Shown here in pieces: positions 1-9,114 of a stretch of 48,678 nucleotides of DNA. Positions within the stretch are counted from its first letter, which is position 1. The number at the start of each line of letters is the position of its first letter. The position numbers and the translations under genes are program-made. The notes beneath the pieces were generated by a model. The model saw only the letters and a list, made by a program, of their open reading frames with translations. It made no database searches and was not told the DNA's origin. Origin of the DNA: JADJNW01 sp964549655 (GTDB lineage: Bacteria > Bacteroidota > Bacteroidia > Chitinophagales > Saprospiraceae); the NCBI GenBank assembly GCA_964549655.1, contig CAZJXN010000017.1, positions 1 to 48,678 on the forward strand, read 5' to 3'.

Positions 1-804
1 CTGCGCCCAAACACTTGCTTCATTTTGTTTCGGATGAAAATAGAATTGCCCGTTGTATCTGTTGGGGTCGGAGAAAGGCAGACAAATCGGCGTTTGCTTG
101 GCGCGCCGTGCTTGCATTCGGTTTTCTACTTCCGCCGCCAAGCCACGAATGCCCAATGGCGTGGTGTTGGCTTCCAATGCCGCGAGCAGGCAAGTCGCAA
201 AGGGGCTGTTATCGCCCGGCGCACCGTCAAACGCTACCTCGTGCGAGCTGCTTGAGGAAATGCCCCAGCGCGAAGGCAAGTTTTCCGAGCCGGTGCGTTT
301 TTCACTTCGGATGTTGTAAAAGAAAGAACCTGCAAAGCAGGCATCTATCACCACAAAGGTATGTTTGGTTCGGATGCGATTCAGCTTGCTGCGAAAAAAC
401 AAATGCGGAATATATTGACTTTCATCGCCGCGAGCAGCTTCCACAGGTATGAGATACCCAATTTGTTCATCATCTTCGGTGTCATTGCCCTCCGTTTCGC
501 CGTGCCCGGAGAAATACAGTATCAGATTATCAACATCCTCGCGAATTTTTTCACTCAATTGATTCAGTTTGGTAACGATGTTGGTTTTGGTAGCGGCTTC
601 ATTGTACAATTCAATAACCTGCTCGAATTGATATTTTTCCTGAAGGACTTTGATAACCTTTTTTGCGTCATTGACGCAGTTCCCAAGCTTAGCACAATGG
701 TGATACTCGTCAATAGCAATAACGAATAGCCAGTTCACGCCTTCGGGCGAGGGCTTTGGTGGAATATTGGAATGGGTTCGTCCTGCTTTGCTGTCTTGGG
801 GCAT
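1..804 (-). CDS. Caspase-like peptidase (C14 family), 3' end beyond the window
   Basis: Reading from an ATG at 804 down to base 1 gives 268 codons with no stop, so the C-terminus lies off the left edge. The N-terminal part has the caspase/metacaspase p20 hallmarks: the catalytic His in YFSGHGE (His101) and the catalytic Cys in VVIDACFAGSFF (Cys156), with the usual opening strand NWLFVIAIDEY near residue 24. There is no signal peptide, so it is probably cytoplasmic. In bacteria such proteases often sit at the N-terminus of multidomain proteins used in abortive-infection or conflict systems; the deciding C-terminal domain is not visible. A TATATTTG -7 element at 881-874 and a perfect hairpin at 832-862 lie upstream. 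Family call is firm; the role is inferred. Confidence 0.88.
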   Translation of the reverse strand, partial: MPQDSKAGRTHSNIPPKPSPEGVNWLFVIAIDEYHHCAKLGNCVNDAKKVIKVLQEKYQFEQVIELYNEAATKTNIVTKLNQLSEKIREDVDNLILYFSGHGETEGNDTEDDEQIGYLIPVEAARGDESQYIPHLFFRSKLNRIRTKHTFVVIDACFAGSFFYNIRSEKRTGSENLPSRWGISSSSSHEVAFDGAPGDNSPFATCLLAALEANTTPLGIRGLAAEVENRMQARRAKQTPICLPFSDPNRYNGQFYFHPKQNEASVWAQ

Positions 805-831
805 TGGTGTCACGTTTTACATATAAAGTCC

Positions 832-862
832 GTTTTCCGAAATCTTTAAGATTTCGGAAAAC
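832..862 (-). promoter_or_regulatory. Perfect 14-bp hairpin in the leader of the caspase-like gene
   Basis: The arms at 832-845 and 849-862 are exact reverse complements (core TTCCGAAATCT/AGATTTCGGAA) separated by 3 nt. The hairpin lies between the candidate -7 element (881-874) and the ATG at 804, so it should be transcribed. No T-run follows on either strand, so it is not a simple terminator. Its core resembles the terminator hairpin at 39928-39952. Role unknown; attenuation or protein binding are possible. Confidence 0.6.
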
Positions 863-873
863 TCGTCGAAGTT

Positions 874-881
874 CAAATATA
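874..881 (-). promoter_or_regulatory. Candidate Bacteroidota -7 element for the caspase-like gene
   Basis: The minus strand reads TATATTTG, matching the Bacteroidota primary-sigma consensus TAnnTTTG. No TTG is present at the expected upstream distance, so the promoter is only half supported. It would start transcription near 867, giving a leader of about 60 nt that holds the 832-862 hairpin. Confidence 0.4.
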
Positions 882-959
882 ATAAGTTTTTGACTTTCAT
901 CATATTGTCATCCGAGAAAATGACAGAGTATAGCTACAATACGGGGTGTTTTGGTCATT

Positions 960-1211
960 GGAAGACGTTTACCAGTCATCGGAAGAGGTTTACCAATGCT
1001 TGGAGAATGCCTTCCAGCCATTGGAAGGCATTCTCCGACAACTGGAGAAGATTTACCAAGCAACGGAGAAGATTTACCAAGCAATGGAGAAGATTTACCA
1101 AGCAACAGAGAAGATTTACCAAGCAACGGAGAGGGTTTACCAAGCAACGGAGAAGGTTTACCAACTGCCGGTAGTTGCCTTCCAGTGGTAGGAAGTTGTC
1201 TTCGAGGTGGT
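960..1211. repeat. Array of twelve 21-bp tandem repeats (heptad-phased)
   Basis: Twelve consecutive 21-bp units, the central ones close to GGAGAAGATTTACCAAGCAA, start at 960, 981, 1002 and so on to 1191. Units 1044-1127 are nearly identical; the outer units are degenerate. Because 21 is a multiple of three, several frames on both strands stay open. One plus frame (946-1191) reads as a heptad TEKIYQA, another as GEDLPSN, another as RRFTKQW. Units three and four form a perfect palindrome (1002-1016/1022-1036). I treat the array as a repeat, not a gene: no frame is clearly better than the others and no start signal is seen. Confidence 0.85.
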
Positions 1212-1269
1212 CTGAACCTTGGTTTATTGGATGGATAGGATTGCCTTGATGGAATCGCAGGGCTGCGTC

Positions 1270-1314
1270 AAAATCAGGAAAATCATAAAAATCACAAGAA
1301 TCATGGTTCAGACA
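1270..1314. repeat. 9-bp tandem repeat
   Basis: Five 9-nt words follow each other: AAAATCAGG, AAAATCATA, AAAATCACA, AGAATCATG, GTTCAGACA. Together with the 21-bp array this fills most of the 670-bp space between the caspase-like gene and the end of the T9SS gene; the rest (about 1212-1269 and 1315-1379) shows nothing I recognise. Confidence 0.6.
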
Positions 1315-1379
1315 AGGGACGCGGCGGCTGACTGCCAAAGGTTGTTAAAAAGCACGCTGGTACAGGGCTAAAACAAAAA

Positions 1380-1405
1380 CGCTCCGCTTGATTTCGAGCG
1401 GAGCG
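1380..1405. terminator. Bidirectional intrinsic terminator
   Basis: A perfect 9-bp stem (CGCTCCGCT/AGCGGAGCG) with an 8-nt loop is followed by TTTTATTGTT on the plus strand and by TTTTTGTTTT on the minus strand. It lies about 70 nt beyond the stop of the giant T9SS gene and would back up the nearer hairpin at 1445-1471. Confidence 0.75.
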
Positions 1406-1444
1406 TTTTATTGTTGAAAATGCGTCAAATTAGATACCGATAAA

Positions 1445-1471
1445 TGTGCCACACCTTAGCGGTGCGGCACA
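1445..1471 (-). terminator. Terminator of the giant T9SS gene
   Basis: An 11-bp stem with one mismatch (1445-1455 against 1461-1471, loop TTAGC) begins 3 nt after the stop codon at 1475-1477. On the minus strand it is followed by a short T-containing tail (TTTATC). Probably the first of two consecutive terminators. Confidence 0.6.
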
Positions 1472-1474
1472 TTG

Positions 1475-4400
1475 TTACCGTACAATCGTCACATCGCCGC
1501 GAATGATAATCCCTTCGGAAATATCAAGTCGGAGGATGTAGTAATAGGTGCCTTCTGGGAGGTCTTGATTGGTTTCGTTCGTGCCGTTCCAGTCGTTGGC
1601 GTAGGGGCGGGCGGTGTATACGATGTCGCCCCAGCGGTTGAAGACGATGAGTTCGTTGTCAGGATATTGCTCGGCATTGATGAGCAATTCGTCAAACATC
1701 AAGTTATCATTCAAACCGTCTCCATTGGGAGTGATGGCGTTGACGCGCGGTGGTGCTTCAAAATTCGGGTCTTCTTCGATATTGATTTGTACAAAAGCCG
1801 TGTCACAATAGCTCGGACAATTAGTGCTGCACAAGGCATACGAGAATTCATCTTGACCGAAAGCACCCGGCTTGACGAGGTAAGCAACCTTGCCGTCTGC
1901 ACCCACACCTGCAATGCCTCCAACGGTTGGATTTTGTGCGATGCTCACCGAGAAGTTGGCGACGTTATTCAGGTTATCATTTCCAGTGACTACGATCGTG
2001 CCTTGTGTTTCGCCGGATTTTAAAGTGAAGGCATCATCGGCAGCGACAGGCTTAGATTCTAATTTTATACTGGTGGTATCCGCGCTGTACTCGCCACAGC
2101 CCGTGGCAGAAAGTGCCCAGACAAAACGGTTGTTACCAGCCGCCAAATTGGCAACGCTGGTAGCCACTTGCGCTGGATTGGCAATCGTTGCATTAGAAAG
2201 GCTTCTCCATTGTCCAGTTGTACCAGCCGGCAAATTCGAGGCTAACGTAGCGGTTGGTTCACACACGGCTTTATCTGCACCAGCATTTGCTTTTTCAAAC
2301 TGCACATTGAAAGTGATGGCGACGGTGGCAGTATCAGTACAGCCGTTTTGCGCATTCGTAACCACGAGTTGATACGTACCTGCTTTATCTACCTGCACGC
2401 TTTGAGCAGTTGGATTTGTAACAGCACCCGTGCCACTTACGACCGACCAGCGATAGCTGATGCCCGTACCGGAAGAAGAGCCTGCACTATTGAGCATGGT
2501 ATTCTCCCCACAGCCTATACTTGGCTTGGCAGCCATAGCACTTGCCACAGGTTCATTCGGGTCTTTTTTGACTACGGTTTCGGTCGTAGCTTTACAGCCT
2601 GTGGCGGTACTCGTGATGGTGAGTTGGTATTTACCTGCGCCAGTAGCAGTGGCTTGTAGTGGATTATTTGGACTTACCTGTACACTTCCGCCGTCGAGCG
2701 CGATCCATTGGGTGGTAAAGGCTCCAATGACAGTAGAACCGGCAGCACTCAGCGGAGTGGTATTGGTCAAGCAAGTGAGCAGTCGGGTAGAATCAATTTT
2801 TGCGGTCGGAACATCTGCACTCTTCAATACTTCAACGGTATCTCTTGCAACGCAACCATTGTCGTTATTGGTAATCAATAATTCATAGCGACCACCTTGG
2901 TTGACATTGATAATCAAAGGATTGTTGGTCAATTGCGGGACACCGCTATCCAAGCCGTTCCACTGAGCGGTCACGTTTGCATTTGGAGTTGTAGCCGAGG
3001 CGTTCACTGTGGCTAAGGAATCGGTACAAGTGAGTTGTTCCGGCGTGCCGAAAGAGATGCGCGGTATGGAATCATTTTTGGCTACGACCACCGTATCTCT
3101 TGCAACGCAGCGATTGGCACTATTGGTTACTACGAGTTCGTAGCTGCCGGGTCTGGTTACACTTACTTGCAAGGCATTGTTGGGTGAAGGCGCTTGTCCG
3201 CCAGCGAGTGCATTCCATCGGTAGGTAAAATCAGCACCCACGGAAGAGCCAGCGCCATTGAGGGGTACGGTCGTAGTGGTGCAAGTGATGGCTGCATTTT
3301 CACCGGCTTTTGCGGCTGGAAATACTTTATCTTCTCTTATGACCGCTTCATTGCTGCTAAAGCAACCATTGGTAGGATTGGTTACTTTTAGTTGATACGT
3401 GCCTGCCACATTTGCTCTGATGGTAAGCGTACCTTGTCCAGTTAGAATCTGACCGCCATTGGAAGGCGTCCAGACGATGTTATAATTTGGATTTGCGGGT
3501 TGTACTGTGGCTGTAATCGTTTTTACGCTATCGGTACACGATAATTTTAATTCTTCTAATGGCAACGTAATGCGTACCAAACTGGTGTCTGCAGCCACTT
3601 GTATCGAATCTATTGCCGTACAGCCGTTTGCGGTATCAGTCACTTCTAAAATATATTTGCCCGGATTGCTCACACTTGGTCGCAGCGTATCTCTGGCAAC
3701 GACCGTGCTATCTAATCTCCAAGCGTATTTAAAATTAGCACCTGTGGAAGAACCTGTACCATTGAGTTGTACTGCGTTACTCTGGCAAGTCAGGCTTGGA
3801 CTATTTGTTTTATCAATTTTTGCAGTGGGCGGATTGATGTTGGTTTTGACTGCCACCGTGTCCAAAGCGGAACATTGGCTGGCGGTATCGCGCACGACTA
3901 ACTGATACGTGCCGGGTTTTGCAACTTGAGGCGTAAGTGTCGTATCCGTGCCGGGTACGAATTGTCCACCATTGCTCGCCGTCCATTGTATGATATAATT
4001 GGTGGCATTGGTGACGACGGCAGTCAAAGTCACGGTATCAGCTATACAAGTGAGTTGCTGAGAGCTATCTATTTTTATATCTGGCGTTTTCGTGCTGACA
4101 TTCACTTGCACTGTATCAATTGCCGAGCAATTATTATTTGGATTCGTCACACGCAATAAGTATTCGCCGATTGCGGTAGCTTGATAACGCACGTCTTGTG
4201 ACAGCACTTCCCCAGTCAAACTAAGCCATTGATAAGCGACGGAATCATTGTTTACCGATTGTGAAAATAATTCTGCCATAGGCGTTTGTCCGCAAGATAA
4301 TTCCATGTCCTGACCCGCATTGGCATTTGGAAACTCTTGCGTACTTCTAAGCAAAAAGGTATCGCGGTCTACGCATCCCGACGTTTTATTGGTCACAGAA

Positions 4401-7336
4401 AGCACAAACGTACCGGGTGTAGCTGCTTGTGAAACTTGCAATGTGTCTCTTCCTGCTACAACGGTACCACCTGCTGAACCTACCCAACGATAACTAAAAT
4501 TAGCACCTGTGGAAGAGGCAGAACCATCTAAGGGAAACGTCGTTTGGCTACAAGAAAAATTAGCTTGCTCTCCGGCATCTGCTTTTGGAAAGTCAATTGG
4601 AATAATTTTAACCGTATCCGCTGCTGTACAACCTGTCTCACTATTTTTTACATTGAGTACATAAGTGCCGGGTGCTAAAGCACTGACCGCCAGACGGTTG
4701 GTATCCGGTGTCAATTGACCGTCTATCGTACGCCAGAGATAAGTGTATTGAGCGCCTGCCGAGCCTTGTCCTTGGAGTGGTACAATAGGTGGCGCACAAC
4801 TAAAATCTTTATCGAGTCCGGCATCTGCAAAAGGCAAATTCGGATTGGTTGGAATGTCAAAGGTATCGCGCAGGATAAGTGCCGGGCTGGAATTGTCGAA
4901 AATAGTAACGGCGACTTTACCGGGTGGCAGGTTGCGTGCAGTAGGACCAAAGCGCGGCGGAACGGTCTCCCAAGTAATGCCGAGGGGACCTCTGCCACCA
5001 TTGACCGCCAGTGTGATTTCTCCATCATTTGTACCCGGGCAACTCACGGCTTTTATAATGGTATCCGCTACAGTTAATTTAGGACGAATACAAATTTCAC
5101 CCGGATTGGATAATAAACTACCACTGCCATTCGCAGTTGTGACTAAGGGTTTGGGTTCACCAACCCGAACGTCGTAACACGAGTCAGGAATACCAACCAG
5201 ATTAAAACAAACATTGAAAATAATGGTGCTATCCGGTACGGTGACAGGAGAAGGATTCGTCCAATTTAGTTTTAATAAACCGACATTAGCAGAAGTGGTA
5301 TCGAAACTCGCATTGCTCAGGCTTGACAGCGCGCCTGTATTTTGGATGCTTACGAAGTCAAGCGCCGAAGGTTCCCAGCTAAACGGAATCTGCGCAGCAG
5401 TGATATTATCAAAACTTACTACTTTTATCGGCACGCAAGCAATGGTACCCGTGTCGGCAGTTACTTCGCCAATATCAATTAAGAACCCTTCCGGGAATAG
5501 GATACAAACTTCTCCGGGTTGGCTTACCACGCCGATGTCATTGTTGTTAGAAGTGGTATTTACGGCTTTGGTTACTACCGGTTGGTTCACGACTTCCAAA
5601 TTATCGCAGTCCTGCGGCGCACCGGTCGTCTGAAAACAAGCTTTAAAAATAACGGTGTTATCTACTATGGTTTGTGCCGAACTGGGCGTATATGAAAAAC
5701 TAAGGGCTCCCCCGTCCACACCAATGAAATTAAAATCTGTTTCCGATGCTCCTGGAAGATTGATGTTGTTGATACCCACAAAACTCATGTGATTGGTTTC
5801 CCAAGCCAAAGAGAATTGATAATTTACAATTTGATTGAAATTTGTAACGCTGATGTCCACACACGCCGTGTCGCCCAAGGGTGCATCCACGCTCTTGAGA
5901 TTCATCACCACGCCGCTCGGCTCAATAATTTCTACGGCACAGTTGGTCGGATTGAGTCCAAAATTTGGGTTGTTGAAAGTGGCGACTCGGGGGGGCGAAC
6001 CGGTAAATGTAATCGGACTGCCGCCATCTACGCCTATCACTTTAAAACACACTTCAAATAGACTACCGGCACCGTTGGGTAGCGAAGCCCCATTGGAGTT
6101 AACCGTAGACCAATCTAATCCTAATACGCCGTTGGACACATTGCCAACGTTGAAATCTGCGAGGTCTAAACCAACTACTTGTCCGTTGAAATTTTTTACA
6201 CCTACAAAACGAAGCACGTTTTCATTCCACTCCAGATTATATTCCATTTCCCTAATGTTACGAAAATCAGCCGTGCTTATTTTTACACAAATTTCTTCAT
6301 TGGGATTTACGGGAGCGCCACAATCTGCAAAGATTTTCAAACCCGCTGGGTCGCATTTATTTACTTGCACTTTGCCAACTTCTTGTAGGACTTTGATTTC
6401 ATAGCCTGCTACCACTGTATTTGTAAATTCAAAGGGCGTTGGAGAATCTACAAATTCTATCACAGAGGACGTTGCACATTTTCCAATCACGCGGAAACAG
6501 ACTTGATAAATGACGGTACTATCCGGTAAGGTTATGCCGGGGTCGGAGGGTTCTACAAACGTCCACGACAAGGTAAGCCTCCCCTCCCCCACGTTCGGTT
6601 GGTCGGGCGTACCGAAGTTACTTTCCACCAAGTTGGTCAATTTATCCAATACCACTACATCGTCAAATTTCAACACCGCTGGGTCCCATTTCATAGAATA
6701 TTGCATACTGGTGAGGTCGTCAAAACCATTCACGCTAAAATCCACGCACACCAAGTCGCCTTCATTCGCCGTCTCTTGCGAGGCAATGAGGATAAGTGGA
6801 CGCACACCGATGGAGACCAGTCCATTTTTGCTGAACATACCGATGTTATTCGGGCAGGCATTCACGCGCGTGACTCGTATGGGAATTGGATCATCTGATA
6901 GAATAATTTCGGACGTACCGCCGTACTGCGCCAAAGCTTTAAAACACAATCGAAAAATGATAGTGCCGTCGGGTCTTGTCACGCCGTTGGCGGTGGGAGA
7001 ACACGCCGCTATTTCCCAATCTATACTTATTTTACCATTAGGAGTAAGGCTGGTATTGAAGTTGGTGGCACTAAAACTCGGCAGGTTGAATCCTTCCACT
7101 CTTTCAAACTGAATGATGGAAGAGTCCCATTGTAGCGAGAATTCCATCGAGAGGATATCCGTAAAATCTTTCACCTTCACCTCTACGCAGAAGCTTTCGC
7201 CTACGCCGGGAGATGCCGGTGGAAAGATGAGTGATGGCTGTGCCCAAGCGGCTATTTTGCAAGCCAGAATAATGACCATCAAGGATAGTAGTCTTTTCAT
7301 AAGACCACTGAATTTCATATAGTTAGCTCTCTTCAT
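1475..7336 (-). CDS. Giant T9SS type B surface protein with cohesin-like and Ig-like repeats
   Basis: About 1953 residues from the ATG at 7336; the longer frame opens with TTG at 7375. ATGs at 7318 and 7300 also precede the signal peptide (MKRLLSLMVIILACKIAAWAQ region). Five tandem cohesin-like beta-sandwich domains of about 145 residues each (roughly 33-760) share the pattern CV.I.V..F....S.QF.L.W....L.F. An SprB-like unit (about 765-835) follows, then roughly eleven Ig/PKD-like repeats of about 85 residues, each with a conserved Cys pair (to about 1680), and a cadherin-like segment. The end is the gliding-motility/T9SS type B sorting domain (NAITPNGDGLNDN, FNRWGDIVY, GTYYYIL). It is probably exported by T9SS and displayed on the cell surface as an adhesin or scaffold; no catalytic domain is seen. 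PorP/SprF lies 81 nt upstream in the longer frame. Confidence 0.93.
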   Translation of the reverse strand: MKRANYMKFSGLMKRLLSLMVIILACKIAAWAQPSLIFPPASPGVGESFCVEVKVKDFTDILSMEFSLQWDSSIIQFERVEGFNLPSFSATNFNTSLTPNGKISIDWEIAACSPTANGVTRPDGTIIFRLCFKALAQYGGTSEIILSDDPIPIRVTRVNACPNNIGMFSKNGLVSIGVRPLILIASQETANEGDLVCVDFSVNGFDDLTSMQYSMKWDPAVLKFDDVVVLDKLTNLVESNFGTPDQPNVGEGRLTLSWTFVEPSDPGITLPDSTVIYQVCFRVIGKCATSSVIEFVDSPTPFEFTNTVVAGYEIKVLQEVGKVQVNKCDPAGLKIFADCGAPVNPNEEICVKISTADFRNIREMEYNLEWNENVLRFVGVKNFNGQVVGLDLADFNVGNVSNGVLGLDWSTVNSNGASLPNGAGSLFEVCFKVIGVDGGSPITFTGSPPRVATFNNPNFGLNPTNCAVEIIEPSGVVMNLKSVDAPLGDTACVDISVTNFNQIVNYQFSLAWETNHMSFVGINNINLPGASETDFNFIGVDGGALSFSYTPSSAQTIVDNTVIFKACFQTTGAPQDCDNLEVVNQPVVTKAVNTTSNNNDIGVVSQPGEVCILFPEGFLIDIGEVTADTGTIACVPIKVVSFDNITAAQIPFSWEPSALDFVSIQNTGALSSLSNASFDTTSANVGLLKLNWTNPSPVTVPDSTIIFNVCFNLVGIPDSCYDVRVGEPKPLVTTANGSGSLLSNPGEICIRPKLTVADTIIKAVSCPGTNDGEITLAVNGGRGPLGITWETVPPRFGPTARNLPPGKVAVTIFDNSSPALILRDTFDIPTNPNLPFADAGLDKDFSCAPPIVPLQGQGSAGAQYTYLWRTIDGQLTPDTNRLAVSALAPGTYVLNVKNSETGCTAADTVKIIPIDFPKADAGEQANFSCSQTTFPLDGSASSTGANFSYRWVGSAGGTVVAGRDTLQVSQAATPGTFVLSVTNKTSGCVDRDTFLLRSTQEFPNANAGQDMELSCGQTPMAELFSQSVNNDSVAYQWLSLTGEVLSQDVRYQATAIGEYLLRVTNPNNNCSAIDTVQVNVSTKTPDIKIDSSQQLTCIADTVTLTAVVTNATNYIIQWTASNGGQFVPGTDTTLTPQVAKPGTYQLVVRDTASQCSALDTVAVKTNINPPTAKIDKTNSPSLTCQSNAVQLNGTGSSTGANFKYAWRLDSTVVARDTLRPSVSNPGKYILEVTDTANGCTAIDSIQVAADTSLVRITLPLEELKLSCTDSVKTITATVQPANPNYNIVWTPSNGGQILTGQGTLTIRANVAGTYQLKVTNPTNGCFSSNEAVIREDKVFPAAKAGENAAITCTTTTVPLNGAGSSVGADFTYRWNALAGGQAPSPNNALQVSVTRPGSYELVVTNSANRCVARDTVVVAKNDSIPRISFGTPEQLTCTDSLATVNASATTPNANVTAQWNGLDSGVPQLTNNPLIINVNQGGRYELLITNNDNGCVARDTVEVLKSADVPTAKIDSTRLLTCLTNTTPLSAAGSTVIGAFTTQWIALDGGSVQVSPNNPLQATATGAGKYQLTITSTATGCKATTETVVKKDPNEPVASAMAAKPSIGCGENTMLNSAGSSSGTGISYRWSVVSGTGAVTNPTAQSVQVDKAGTYQLVVTNAQNGCTDTATVAITFNVQFEKANAGADKAVCEPTATLASNLPAGTTGQWRSLSNATIANPAQVATSVANLAAGNNRFVWALSATGCGEYSADTTSIKLESKPVAADDAFTLKSGETQGTIVVTGNDNLNNVANFSVSIAQNPTVGGIAGVGADGKVAYLVKPGAFGQDEFSYALCSTNCPSYCDTAFVQINIEEDPNFEAPPRVNAITPNGDGLNDNLMFDELLINAEQYPDNELIVFNRWGDIVYTARPYANDWNGTNETNQDLPEGTYYYILRLDISEGIIIRGDVTIVR

Positions 7337-7456
7337 GGGAAAAGGGACAATTGATAACCCATAGCCTTTTGACAAGCACAGGGTCTTATTTATGTAAATG
7401 GTTTACAATATTAAATGAAAGCAATCATAGTGTTGGCATGACCTAACGCGACGACA

Positions 7457-8407
7457 TTACCGATCGAGCGAAAAGGAAACATTCAATTCGTGTGTGGTAC
7501 CGGCAGACGGACCGAAAGACGTAAAGGAGTAGTCAAAACCATATCCGATGCGGAAGGTATTGTCTACGCCGTCGCCCAGCAGAACGCCCGTTTCAATATG
7601 AAAATTTTTAGCGGAAGATACGCCCGTACCAATCCAGAGGCTGCCCGGCGTTTGGTAACGTATGTTTACATCCACGTTTACCGGCGCGTTAGGTGCGTAT
7701 TTTACCCATAGGGAAGGCTCTATAAAACTATCATTGTCGAAGAATTTGTACAACCCAAGTAGCCCGTAGAAGTGCCGTACGCGCTTGGTGAGAAATTCAC
7801 CAGCATCGTTTTTAAAGGTTAAATCCAACCCCGCTACTTGTGGCACCGATAAGCCGCTGTAAAAGTAGTTGCCGTCGCCTATGGTCTGATAATAGTACAC
7901 GCCCACGCCCACATCTGGGAAAATCTGGCTTTGATCTTGTGTACCAACTACGTCTCCGGCATCCCGCACGAAGAGTTCAGAAGCATTCACGCGGTACTGT
8001 ACGGCACCAGCACTCAATCCGACTACAAATCCGCCATACTCCGGGTCGGAACTCAGTACGCCGGCAATGCGGCCATAAAAGCCCGTAAAACCGGTAGGTC
8101 CCGTCTGGTCGTTCATCAGATGCGCACCTGCCATGAGGGCTACGCCGCTGGCATCGGAATTGAAGTAGGAAAATCGAACGGTTTGTGTGCGGGGAGCGTT
8201 TTCCAGACCCGCCCATTGTGCGCGGTACGAAGCTCCGATGGTAAGATTCTGCCCGAACGCAAGGAAATCAGATTCCATCGCGGCAGGATTGATAACACTT
8301 ATATTCTCCCGATATTGGGTGAAAAGGGAAAGCTGTTGAGCTTTAAGTGTTTTGGTCGTCAGTAGTAGCAAAACTGTGCTTAGCACAAGTAGTAGATACC
8401 TCGTCAT
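7457..8407 (-). CDS. PorP/SprF family T9SS outer-membrane protein
   Basis: A protein of 316 residues from the ATG at 8407; the open frame extends to a TTG at 8431, but the ATG directly precedes the signal peptide MTRYLLLVLSTVLLLL. After cleavage near KAQQ the mature protein starts QLSLFTQYRENISVINPAA, the typical opening of PorP/SprF proteins, followed by a beta-barrel pattern and a C-terminal strand ending in aromatic/hydrophobic residues (ELNVSFSLDR). Members are outer-membrane partners that help secrete or anchor specific T9SS type B cargo. It is the first gene of a two-gene unit with the giant protein at 1475-7336, its likely client. A TAACTTTG element lies just upstream. Confidence 0.93.
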   Translation of the reverse strand: MTRYLLLVLSTVLLLLTTKTLKAQQLSLFTQYRENISVINPAAMESDFLAFGQNLTIGASYRAQWAGLENAPRTQTVRFSYFNSDASGVALMAGAHLMNDQTGPTGFTGFYGRIAGVLSSDPEYGGFVVGLSAGAVQYRVNASELFVRDAGDVVGTQDQSQIFPDVGVGVYYYQTIGDGNYFYSGLSVPQVAGLDLTFKNDAGEFLTKRVRHFYGLLGLYKFFDNDSFIEPSLWVKYAPNAPVNVDVNIRYQTPGSLWIGTGVSSAKNFHIETGVLLGDGVDNTFRIGYGFDYSFTSFGPSAGTTHELNVSFSLDR

Positions 8408-8428
8408 GGGATATGTTTTTGAGATGCG

Positions 8429-8436
8429 CAAAGTTA
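8429..8436 (-). promoter_or_regulatory. Candidate -7 element upstream of the PorP/SprF gene
   Basis: The minus strand reads TAACTTTG, a match to TAnnTTTG, 21 nt before the ATG at 8407. The nearest upstream TTG (8454-8452) is only 15 nt away, shorter than usual. It overlaps the TTG-initiated extension of the frame and so favours the ATG start. Confidence 0.4.
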
Positions 8437-9114
8437 GTAAAAATTAATGCTCAAAATTTTTTTTCTCTAATTTTAACAAAATTAGATACTGCGCCTTCCC
8501 CCGGGTAGCCTCTCTTTTTTGGTCGTGTATGTTGTTAAGGTCAAAATTAGGTGTTTGGTTTTGAATAATGCACTATATCAAGGTCTATTTTTTAGAAATT
8601 TATTAGGAATGGGTGAATCAAGATTATAAAGTAAAATAATATTATTTGTAATATATTGAAATTCAAAAGATTAAAAAATAAATGGAATAAAAGAAAAATA
8701 GTGTAGCTCGAAGAAATTTGAGGTGGAGGTGGCGATTAGGATGCCGTTTAAGAAAAATGTCTTCTGTTTTGTTCCTATATTTCTGGCGCATTATTTCTAC
8801 TTAGCCCATTTGTGAAGTTTGTAATGCGAGCATCAACTGGATATAACGCCTCCGATAACCGATACTACGACCCCGAAAATGATAAGTTGACGTGCTAATA
8901 ATACGCTATTAATCAGGCAATTGACAACACTAATAATATCAATTATTTAAGGCGCACTACTTATTATTTAAAGATGGATACAACTCAAAATCAATAATTT
9001 GAGTTAGTAATGTCGGGATAGCGAATACCAGCCTCAAGGCATTCAATGCTTTTTTGAAGCCGATGAGGTTAATCCAACCTTTCAGTGACACAATAGAATG
9101 TAAATTTTTAAATT
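8437..9114. other. Intergenic stretch of about 680 bp, mostly A+T-rich
   Basis: It lies between two divergent genes. 8560-8700 is strongly A+T-rich. At 8824-8898 a 24-codon frame contains DNRYYDPEND, which resembles the RYYDPE core of RHS/YD repeats and may be a relic. Nothing else recognisable; no tRNA. Confidence 0.5.

Noticed and set aside
960..1211. CRISPR array
   Set aside because: Units are contiguous with no unique spacers, so this is a simple tandem repeat.
890..1338. Overlapping open frames on both strands across the 21-bp array
   Set aside because: All arise from the repeat period being a multiple of three; none has a convincing start, and they conflict with each other. Described as a repeat instead.
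1614..7322. Many plus-strand open frames of 60-200 codons opposite the giant T9SS gene
   Set aside because: They are shadows of a repetitive, Thr/Ser/Ala-rich coding sequence on the minus strand with no family similarity.
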